From the NCBI GenBank assembly GCA_007116095.1, contig SKJD01000403.1:1-5610 (forward strand): a stretch of DNA of 5,610 bases, read 5' to 3'. The notes under the pieces are model-generated. The model was given only the letters and a program-made list of their open reading frames with translations, had not been told where the DNA came from and ran no database searches. The stretch's first letter is position 1, and each line of letters opens with the position of its first letter. Origin of the DNA: Candidatus Hydrogenedentota bacterium. Lineage in GTDB: Bacteria > Hydrogenedentota > Hydrogenedentia > Hydrogenedentales > SCBR16-9. The position numbers were made by a program, and so were the translations under genes. Shown one piece after another: positions 1 through 4,771 of this stretch.

Positions 1-1557
1 GAACACGTTGTTTTGATCGTCTTGCATGATTTCCGGGGACTCTCCAACTTGTGCCTGCGACCGGGTGTATTCTCCCAGCGTCGCCGCTGCCAATTCCTGA
101 TCAGGGCTTTCCATAGTGTATGCATCGTGCGCATCCCTATCGGATTGCGCCATTACATCGTCGTCGGTATCTTCTTGCGCGGGGCGGGTCGGCTCTTCAT
201 CGTCATGGACCTTGGAATCTCCCGCTTCAATGCCAGCCGTGAGATCCTCATTGGCCACTGCCGCGTCCGCTTCGGCGGCGTTGTTTACCGCAACTTCGCT
301 GTCTTCCAGTTCGGTTGTATCCACCGATTTCGTTGCATGTCCCGAATCGGTAGCGTCCTGCTGATCTTCCGCTGGCAGCTCCCAGGTAGGATCATCCACA
401 CCCACTGTTTCAAAGAAATCCGTCTGACGATTATCCGTCTTTAGCTCCACACCAGAATCTTCCGGTACAAAATCTACCGAGTCCTGGTAATAGGCCGTCG
501 AGGATTCCGAAGTATTGCGCTCCTCGGCTTGCAGATTCATTGCACGTTCCGGCGTCTGGCTCTCTGTAACGTCGGAGTTCCAAGAGTCCTGCATATTCTC
601 GTGGGCGGAGTCCGTGTCGCCTTCGTCGTCAAGTTCCCGCACACTGCCTGCCTGGGCCGTACTGCTGTCTTCCGCATGCAGGAATTCTTCGTCTCGATCC
701 CCGGCGGCAAAAAAGTCATTCCCCGAAAAATCACGGGCCTCCGCATCGTCTTCTTGCCCGACTTCCTTCTCTTCCGGCGCGGCAAAAGGCGAATAATCTG
801 CATCCTCATTCGCAGTATGGGCTACAGCGACTTCGGCCTCATCGGTATCGTCAATGTTGGCGGCATCCTGCGCAAACCGCGGAGCATCCCTCTCCATCCC
901 GTCATTATCCGGGCTTGGCGCGGGCTCATACGATGCACTTTGCTGCGGTGCGGTGGCGGATTCCGGCTCTTCCTCCTGCTCGTCTTCCATTTCGTCTTCA
1001 AGCAGTTTCATACCGGCCGCTTCGATATCTTCTACCGCCTTACGGTAGCGCTCCCGCCATTTCTTCACCACCCCGGAGTGAAAGTTGTCCACCAGCAAGT
1101 CGCCCACCATCAAGCAAAGAATTTCGTACGCGTCTTTGAGAAACGGCAAGGCCTTCTCGGGGCAACCATATTCTTCGTAGGTTTGCAGGACCCGGGCCGT
1201 GTCGATAAGCGCCTCCCGCACGTTCTCCCACTCTTCCTCAATGGCAATCTCCAGGCCGGTGACCACCTGGGCCATGCAGGCCTCGCACCATTCATCATGG
1301 GGCGCGGCGTTTTCGGCGCGGGATACCTGACGCTGGAATCGGCCCAACGCCGTCAGCAGGCGCTGGGTGGGATCGCCGGTCACTATGGGTTCTTCGTCAT
1401 GGGGGGACATCATGGCCTTATTCTCCGGATCACTACCATCTTCGGGAATCGGTGCGCTTTCATGCATAGTGGTGGCAGGTGGCTGCGAGGAAAACGTTTT
1501 TCCCAGCAAACGACGGCCAACAGCCGCCCAGTTTCTTGTTTTCTTTCTGAATCGCAC
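1..1557 (-). CDS. Acidic, probably disordered protein with N-terminal helical domain (3' end outside window)
   Basis: This frame stays open on the minus strand from a GTG at 1557 to the left edge, giving 519 codons with no stop. I do not recognise the family. Residues 1-20 are basic (starts MRFRKKTRNW). Residues about 60-180 look like amphipathic helices, perhaps TPR-like, with the motif WCEAC (Cys91, Cys94) and two more cysteines at 132 and 148. From about residue 184 the chain turns into low-complexity acidic sequence: by hand count 99 of residues 180-519 are Asp or Glu and only 16 are Lys or Arg, with no cysteine and scattered aromatic patches such as NDFFAAG and TDFFETVGVDD. No signal peptide or membrane segment is visible, so a cytoplasmic location is inferred. 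The start is chosen because GGAGGT lies 9 nt upstream and an in-frame TAA immediately precedes that region (1561-1563). Function unknown; the missing C-terminus may hold a recognisable domain. Confidence 0.82.
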   Translation of the reverse strand, partial: MRFRKKTRNWAAVGRRLLGKTFSSQPPATTMHESAPIPEDGSDPENKAMMSPHDEEPIVTGDPTQRLLTALGRFQRQVSRAENAAPHDEWCEACMAQVVTGLEIAIEEEWENVREALIDTARVLQTYEEYGCPEKALPFLKDAYEILCLMVGDLLVDNFHSGVVKKWRERYRKAVEDIEAAGMKLLEDEMEDEQEEEPESATAPQQSASYEPAPSPDNDGMERDAPRFAQDAANIDDTDEAEVAVAHTANEDADYSPFAAPEEKEVGQEDDAEARDFSGNDFFAAGDRDEEFLHAEDSSTAQAGSVRELDDEGDTDSAHENMQDSWNSDVTESQTPERAMNLQAEERNTSESSTAYYQDSVDFVPEDSGVELKTDNRQTDFFETVGVDDPTWELPAEDQQDATDSGHATKSVDTTELEDSEVAVNNAAEADAAVANEDLTAGIEAGDSKVHDDEEPTRPAQEDTDDDVMAQSDRDAHDAYTMESPDQELAAATLGEYTRSQAQVGESPEIMQDDQNNVF

Positions 1558-1566
1558 CTTTTAAGC

Positions 1567-1610
1567 ACCTCCACGGGGAGGATTGTAGCATAGTTGATGC
1601 TTCGACTCAA
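1567..1610 (-). promoter_or_regulatory. Promoter and SD of the acidic protein gene
   Basis: Read on the minus strand: -35 TTGAGT (1605-1610), a 17-nt spacer, -10 TACAAT (1582-1587), then SD GGAGGT (1567-1572) 9 nt before the GTG at 1557. Transcription would start near 1575, leaving a leader of only about 20 nt. The near-consensus promoter means this gene can be expressed independently of the phosphoesterase-like gene upstream in the same direction. Prediction from sequence only. Confidence 0.75.
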
Positions 1611-1691
1611 CACCCCGCCACAATATATGCAATACCAACCCGCTTCCGAAACATATTTCATACAAGATAGCAGGGATTGAAGCAACCGCGG

Positions 1692-1713
1692 GGTGCAATA
1701 TCCGCATTGCGCC
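1692..1713 (-). terminator. Stem-loop downstream of the phosphoesterase-like gene, possible terminator
   Basis: GGTGCAAT (1692-1699) and ATTGCGCC (1706-1713) form an 8-bp stem with one G-T wobble and a 6-nt loop. It lies in the 294-bp gap between the two minus-strand genes, about 140 nt past the stop at 1852. No T-run follows on the minus strand, so it is not a classic intrinsic terminator; RNA stabilisation or factor-dependent termination are equally possible. Confidence 0.3.
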
Positions 1714-1773
1714 GACAAAACGGCAAAGAAGTGGTTGATTCGGCCGAGCCTGGTTGAACTTGGGATGGTGACC

Positions 1774-1808
1774 TTCCGGGGCGTTTCCCCACCATACGCA
1801 AACCGGAA
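1774..1808 (-). other. Interrupted stem-loop in the gap after the phosphoesterase-like gene
   Basis: TTCCGG (1774-1779) pairs with CCGGAA (1803-1808), and inside it GCGT (1781-1784) pairs with ACGC (1796-1799), separated by a small internal loop. It begins about 44 nt beyond the stop of the phosphoesterase-like gene. No T-tract follows. The rest of the 1558-1851 gap holds the downstream promoter and no credible gene. Confidence 0.3.
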
Positions 1809-1851
1809 TGAATTTTATAGGGCCCCGTCAGGCAGTTGCCCGGAAACGGAA

Positions 1852-2493
1852 TCACAGGAAAGATTCAACAGTAACTTTTTTCAGGCGCAAGGACCAGGGC
1901 GAGGATTCTGTATCGATCAGCACATAATGGGCGTCGCCCCCGAAATGTTCCTCAAACATGGGAGCAATACCCACAAACAAAGACTGATTGAGCCATTTGT
2001 AGTAGGACACATTGGAACTGCCACAAATAATAATCTGCGCCTGGGCTTCTTCCCATTCCCGCTTGAAACGCACCAGGGGCGTATGGCTCGTCAGCGGCAT
2101 GAATGGGCTGGATGGCGAGCCAAAACAGAGCAATACCTCCAGACCTTCCAGATTAAGACGACGCTTCCGGGGCAGGGCTCGCAAAAACTCCAAATTTTCC
2201 GGCTCAATAAATTCCCGCGCCCGAACGATGGCTTCCTGCTCTTCAAGCCCCAGGCGGGTGGTTTTTAATGTGCTGTTCGGGCGCATACGCGCCAGATGCC
2301 GATCCATCTCCCCCTGCACCGCAACAATACCCCGGGTTTTCATGCGTTTAATGACATCATTAACCCCAGCCTGGCCAACGGCACAGTTGCCTGTGTGCAG
2401 GATAGTATCAATGCCCGCAGCATCGATTTCGTCCACAGCAGCATCAAGTGCTTGAACACTTCCTTGTATATCACCCAAAACTGCAAAAATCAC
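1852..2493 (-). CDS. Calcineurin-like metallophosphoesterase homologue with degenerate active site (probable pseudoenzyme)
   Basis: A 213-residue protein with the layout and length of the YfcE/MJ0936-like metallophosphoesterase family (MPP fold). The family motifs can be aligned but are mostly altered. GD-x-HG is GDIQGS (Asp8 kept, His to Gln10); the GD of block II is GN (Asn36); GNHD is GEMD (Glu62, Met63; Asp64 kept); the HGSP block is FGSP (Phe124, residues 124-127); the GHTH block is GSSN (158-161). Known active members use these Asp, Asn and His residues to hold two metal ions, so catalysis is doubtful and a binding or regulatory role is inferred. The start is a GTG that places GD at residues 7-8 as usual, with a weak AAGG about 10 nt upstream; the stop is TGA. 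The frame is intact, so this is not simple decay. It is divergent from the HU gene and has its own promoter. A less likely alternative is an active enzyme using other ligands. Confidence 0.85.
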   Translation of the reverse strand: MIFAVLGDIQGSVQALDAAVDEIDAAGIDTILHTGNCAVGQAGVNDVIKRMKTRGIVAVQGEMDRHLARMRPNSTLKTTRLGLEEQEAIVRAREFIEPENLEFLRALPRKRRLNLEGLEVLLCFGSPSSPFMPLTSHTPLVRFKREWEEAQAQIIICGSSNVSYYKWLNQSLFVGIAPMFEEHFGGDAHYVLIDTESSPWSLRLKKVTVESFL

Positions 2494-2609
2494 TGAAGTA
2501 TAACCTTGTAATTGTTGTTGTTCCTAATTTCACATGGCGAATGACTATCTTCAATTTACTTTCTCCGAGGCGGTCGAAAGCACCGCAACAAGAAAATTTA
2601 ATCCTGCCT

Positions 2610-2639
2610 ATTATACCGCATTTTACAGATTTGTAAAAT
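2610..2639 (-). promoter_or_regulatory. Promoter of the phosphoesterase-like gene with overlapping palindromic operator candidate
   Basis: On the minus strand TTTACA (2632-2637), a 16-nt spacer and a consensus TATAAT (2610-2615) form a strong promoter. A perfect inverted repeat, ATTTTACA (2620-2627), GATT, TGTAAAAT (2632-2639), covers the -35 box and the adjoining spacer, a typical repressor position. Transcription from here gives a leader of about 110 nt, containing a small hairpin with arms GCGGT (2570-2574) and ACCGC (2582-2586). The regulator is unknown. Confidence 0.6.
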
Positions 2640-2781
2640 AAAGCATACCGTCAAATACAATTATTGTGATTTCACCTATTCCAGCATGGGAAAATGCGTC
2701 GGTCCAGGCAGCCTATATTTCAATTTTTCTTGTTTTTAAGCCGGATACTGTGTAAAACTTTAAGCGGGTACAGGGGGCCAT

Positions 2782-2810
2782 TTGACAAAGTTTGATTTTT
2801 TGGGTAGTAA
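2782..2810 (+). promoter_or_regulatory. Possible distal promoter of the HU gene
   Basis: A consensus -35 TTGACA (2782-2787) is followed after 17 nt by TAGTAA (2805-2810), a weak -10. It lies about 150 nt upstream of the HU start in the AT-rich divergent gap. The perfect -35 is the main support; the poor -10 lowers confidence. Confidence 0.35.
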
Positions 2811-2835
2811 ATAGTCAGTATTTGCAAGGGTAAAA

Positions 2836-2865
2836 ATGGCATTGTCTGTTTTTTCCCTGTAGAAT
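2836..2865 (+). promoter_or_regulatory. Possible proximal promoter of the HU gene
   Basis: TAGAAT (2860-2865) matches five of six -10 positions. The hexamer ATGGCA (2836-2841), 18 nt upstream, is a moderate -35. Start of transcription near 2872 would leave a leader of about 87 nt before the ATG at 2959. Confidence 0.4.
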
Positions 2866-2877
2866 CAAGGCAATTTG

Positions 2878-2926
2878 CGGTGTAGGTATCACCGTGAAAT
2901 CAGACCCCGAACCCATTTTCGAGGGG
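2878..2926 (+). other. Two small stem-loops in the HU leader
   Basis: CGGTG (2878-2882) pairs with CACCG (2890-2894). Next, CCCCGAA (2905-2911) pairs with TTCG plus GGG (2918-2926) with a 2-nt bulge. Both lie upstream of the SD at 2944-2949 and leave it exposed. They could affect mRNA stability; regulation is not shown. Confidence 0.3.
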
Positions 2927-2958
2927 ACAAGTTAACGGAACAAAAGGAGAAACGCACA

Positions 2959-3273
2959 ATGCCCTTCAAGAAAGCCAAGAGCACCGACAAGCCTTTGACG
3001 AAAACACAGACGCTGGTCATGCTTTCCGAAGAAACAGGCCTGCCGAAAAAGGACGTCGGCAATGTACTGAATGCACTGGCCGAGTTGTCGTACAGCCAGG
3101 CGAATGTTGGATTCACAATTCCGGGGCTGGGCAAGCTGGTGGTAATGAGCCGTAAAGCGCGCAAGGGGCGCAACCCGGCAACCGGCGAGACCATTAAAAT
3201 TCCAGCCAAGAAGGTCTTGAAGTTCCGAATCGCCAAGGCTGCCAAAGACGCGATTACACCGCCCAAAAAATAA
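2959..3273 (+). CDS. HU/IHF-family nucleoid DNA-binding protein with basic N-terminal extension
   Basis: A 104-residue HU-family protein. Residues 1-12 form a lysine-rich extension (MPFKKAKSTDKP). Residues 13-50 are the helical dimerisation part (LTKTQTLVMLSEETGLPKKDV and on). Residues 52-62 (FTIPGLGKLVV) replace the usual FGTF-type turn, and the beta-arm carries RKARKGRNPATGE (65-77), with Pro73 in the position that intercalates DNA in HU and IHF. The C-terminal segment IPAKKVLKFRIAKAAKDAI (81-99) is a close family match, followed by PPKK. HU dimers bend and compact DNA; no specific target can be inferred. The ATG at 2959 is chosen because AAGGAG (2944-2949) lies 9 nt upstream. The frame stays open further upstream, but that stretch lacks family similarity. 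It stands alone, divergent from the phosphoesterase-like gene and followed by tandem stem-loops. Usual HU length is about 90-100 residues. Confidence 0.95.
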   Translation: MPFKKAKSTDKPLTKTQTLVMLSEETGLPKKDVGNVLNALAELSYSQANVGFTIPGLGKLVVMSRKARKGRNPATGETIKIPAKKVLKFRIAKAAKDAITPPKK

Positions 3274-3291
3274 CGGCTACTCAGTAATGGC

Positions 3292-3355
3292 CTGTGCCCT
3301 GCAAAGCCATGCTTCGCGCCTACGGTTACGGTTAAGCAACGGAAGCAGGGCACAG
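3292..3355 (+). repeat. 11-bp perfect inverted repeat with long loop (hairpin A)
   Basis: CTGTGCCCTGC (3292-3302) is exactly complementary to GCAGGGCACAG (3345-3355), starting 19 nt past the HU stop. The 42-nt loop contains a further TGCTT/AAGCA pair (3310-3314 and 3334-3338). The first of six inverted repeats in the 395-bp gap before the MBL gene. Confidence 0.7.
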
Positions 3356-3395
3356 CTTGGCGCCCAAGCTTCTCGCCAGGAAAAAGTTACCTATT
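3323..3395 (+). repeat. Degenerate direct repeat, copy 1
   Basis: Five blocks recur in the same order about 230 bp downstream: CGGTTACGG (3323-3331), AGCAGG (3344-3349), CAAGCTTCT (3365-3373), CCAGGA (3376-3381) and CCTATT (3390-3395). Offsets to copy 2 are 231, 228, 228, 239 and 236 bp. Collinearity with small indels suggests an old duplication or two members of a repeat family rather than chance. Confidence 0.5.
3354..3370 (+). repeat. Short-loop inverted repeat (hairpin B)
   Basis: AGCTTGG (3354-3360), a CGC loop, then CCAAGCT (3364-3370). It shares two bases with the right arm of hairpin A, so the two cannot both form fully. Confidence 0.6.
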
Positions 3396-3420
3396 GGGAA
3401 GAAAAACTCCTTTTTCCCAA
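3394..3420 (+). repeat. Inverted repeat (hairpin C)
   Basis: TTGGGAA (3394-3400) pairs with TTCCCAA (3414-3420), extended inward by a G-T wobble and two A-T pairs, leaving a 7-nt loop. The T-run is inside the right arm rather than after the stem, so this is not a standard terminator. Confidence 0.55.
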
Positions 3421-3427
3421 CACTATT

Positions 3428-3466
3428 TTCCGGGTATTTTCAATATACCCGGAATATTGTTCTTTT
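3428..3466 (+). terminator. Probable terminator of the HU transcript (hairpin D)
   Basis: TTCCGGGTAT (3428-3437) and ATACCCGGAA (3445-3454) form a perfect 10-bp stem with a 7-nt loop, followed by TATTGTTCTTTT. This is the best intrinsic-terminator shape after the HU gene, about 155 nt past the stop. The tail is only moderately T-rich. Confidence 0.5.
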
Positions 3467-3493
3467 GCTTTGGGGTATCCTGAATATGCATGG

Positions 3494-3539
3494 CCGGTCC
3501 GAAATCGCATCACGGTGGGCTTTTGGACCGGGTTCTTTT
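3494..3539 (+). terminator. Second terminator-like stem-loop (hairpin E)
   Basis: CCGGTCC (3494-3500) pairs with GGACCGG (3525-3531), extended by a G-T wobble and three A-T pairs to about 11 bp around a 16-nt loop. It is followed directly by GTTCTTTT (3532-3539), the same octamer that follows hairpin D. It may be a back-up terminator. Confidence 0.4.
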
Positions 3540-3553
3540 ACGACCATTTGTAT

Positions 3554-3631
3554 CGGTTACGGCAGCTTCGTAGCAGGCATTCCTACAGCACACAAGCTTC
3601 TTTTTGCGGTATCTCCAGGATACTGCCTATT
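3554..3631 (+). repeat. Degenerate direct repeat, copy 2
   Basis: Holds CGGTTACGG (3554-3562), AGCAGG (3572-3577), CAAGCTTCT (3593-3601), CCAGGA (3615-3620) and CCTATT (3626-3631) in the same order as copy 1. It ends 37 nt before the MBL start. An insertion between the third and fourth blocks carries the left arm of hairpin F. Confidence 0.5.
3606..3626 (+). repeat. Inverted repeat upstream of the MBL gene (hairpin F)
   Basis: GCGGTATC (3606-3613) pairs with GATACTGC (3619-3626), 8 bp with one G-T wobble and a 5-nt loop, 42 nt before the start codon at 3669. Its right arm can instead pair with GTATCCTG at 3475-3482. No T-tract follows, so a leader structure is more likely than a terminator. 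Confidence 0.5.
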
Positions 3632-3668
3632 ACACCCCCATACAACATGAGGAAACCGAAGTATCGTT

Positions 3669-4631
3669 ATGGGAATCGTGGCACAAGACGGTAGCATCAG
3701 CACCATTGATTGTCATTATGTGCAACCGGGCAAGGCGGCGGCCTACCTGATCGTAGAGGGCGATGAAGCAGCCTTCGTTGACAACAACACACGCTTTGCC
3801 GTGCCGCGGCTTTTACAAGCGCTGGTAAGCCAGGGCCTGCAAGCGGAACAGGTGCGGTGGATCATCGTGACCCATGTTCATCTGGATCACGCCGGCGGCA
3901 CTGCGGCCCTCCAGGAAGCCTGTCCAAACGCCACGGTGTTGGCGCATCCCAAGACCGCGCGACACCTCATTGATCCGGCGCGCCTCGTGGCAGGCTCACG
4001 AGTAGTTTACGGCGCCGATGCATTTGACGCGCTCTACGGCGACATTGCGCCTGTCCCGGAAGAACACGTGCGTATCATGGGTGATGACGAAACGCTGTCC
4101 TGGGGTGCGCGCACCCTGCGTTTCTTCAACACCTATGGCCATGCTTCGCACCATTTCAGCATCTACGACGATGCTTCAAACAGCGTATTTTCCGGCGACG
4201 CATTCGGGGTTGGTCGCAGCGCTTTCTACCGCCCAGGGCCTGGCTTCCTGATCTGCTCCAGTTCTCCCACCGATTTTGATGCGGACGAAGCGCACCGCAG
4301 CATTGAACGCATTCTCGCCACCGGCGCCGATCGGGTCTACATCACCCATTTCGGGGGCTTCGACAACCTGCCAAAGCATGCCGACCTGATGCATCAGGCC
4401 ATTGACGATATGGAAGCCATCCTGCAAGACATGATTCAATCCGACGAGCAGGAAAGTAATCTGCAAGCCTGGGGCGAGGCCCGTGTTGCCGATGCGTTGG
4501 AAGCGCAATTGCGTCGCTGCAAAGTGGCCGACTTTGAAGCGGACCGCGCCTGGCTGGAAAACGACGTAAAGCTTAACACCATGGGGCTGATCTTCCAGGC
4601 CCAACGGCGGCGACCAAAGACCACCACTTAA
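3669..4631 (+). CDS. Metallo-beta-lactamase-fold hydrolase
   Basis: A 320-residue soluble MBL-fold protein with a complete dinuclear metal set: THVHLDHAGG (68-77; His69, His71, Asp73, His74), His158 in GHASHH, Asp177 in FSGDAFG and His227 in THFGG. The N-terminal part (residues 12-40) is the usual beta-strand pair ending in FVDNNT, where many relatives have a VDTG-type turn. The segment 197-204 (SSSPTDFD) and the helical tail after 230 resemble a subgroup of uncharacterised MBL hydrolases, not classical beta-lactamases, since no signal peptide is seen. A metal-dependent hydrolase is well supported; the substrate (thioester, lactone, phosphodiester or other) cannot be read from sequence. The ATG at 3669 is the first start after an in-frame TGA at 3648. 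Its SD is weak (GAAG 7 nt upstream, or GAGG 16 nt upstream). It follows the hairpin-rich gap and is 140 bp from hisK, which has its own promoter. Confidence 0.93.
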   Translation: MGIVAQDGSISTIDCHYVQPGKAAAYLIVEGDEAAFVDNNTRFAVPRLLQALVSQGLQAEQVRWIIVTHVHLDHAGGTAALQEACPNATVLAHPKTARHLIDPARLVAGSRVVYGADAFDALYGDIAPVPEEHVRIMGDDETLSWGARTLRFFNTYGHASHHFSIYDDASNSVFSGDAFGVGRSAFYRPGPGFLICSSSPTDFDADEAHRSIERILATGADRVYITHFGGFDNLPKHADLMHQAIDDMEAILQDMIQSDEQESNLQAWGEARVADALEAQLRRCKVADFEADRAWLENDVKLNTMGLIFQAQRRRPKTTT

Positions 4632-4704
4632 ATAGCATAAAGCACCTAAGGCCCCCTTGCCAACCCTCCCTTGCCGCAGTCTTCCCAAACCCAAATTGTG
4701 GAAC

Positions 4705-4733
4705 TTGTATCTGGCGCGCATTCTCCCTAGAAT
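4705..4733 (+). promoter_or_regulatory. Promoter of the histidinol-phosphatase gene
   Basis: TTGTAT (4705-4710), a 17-nt spacer and TAGAAT (4728-4733) lie in the 140-bp gap after the MBL gene. Start near 4740 gives a leader of about 30 nt with AAAGG (4757-4761) as SD, 10 nt before the ATG. No clear terminator follows the MBL gene, so read-through is also possible. Confidence 0.5.
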
Positions 4734-4771
4734 AAACAGGAGACGTTACAACCCAGAAAGGTACAGGTTAC

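Noticed and set aside
529..1593. 354-codon open frame on the plus strand
   Set aside because: It is the exact codon-register antisense of the acidic protein gene and is open because TTA, CTA and TCA codons are rare there. It has no SD or family similarity, whereas the minus strand has a promoter, SD and protein-like composition.
1658..1855. 65-codon minus-strand frame overlapping the phosphoesterase stop (GTGA overlap)
   Set aside because: The overlap resembles translational coupling, but there is no SD, no recognisable domain, and the frame runs through both stem-loops of the gap.
1693..2268. 191-codon plus-strand frame
   Set aside because: Antisense to the metallophosphoesterase homologue, whose family motifs are clear on the minus strand.
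2649..2654. TTGACG on the minus strand as a -35 box
   Set aside because: No acceptable -10 occurs at the right spacing; the TTTACA-TATAAT pair just downstream is far better.
2735..2773. Imperfect direct repeat TTTAAGCCGGATACTG / TTTAAGCGGGTACAG
   Set aside because: Two mismatches and a gap in 16 bases within an AT-rich gap; too weak alone to call a binding-site pair, though it lies just upstream of a possible HU promoter.
3287..3694. 135-codon and 97-codon plus-strand frames in the HU-MBL gap
   Set aside because: They run through the inverted-repeat cluster, have no SD and a composition unlike a folded protein, and the longer one overlaps the MBL start.
4654..4675. CCCTTGCC repeated at a 14-bp period after the MBL stop
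   Set aside because: Only two copies in pyrimidine-rich sequence with no dyad or T-run; could be chance and does not make a terminator.
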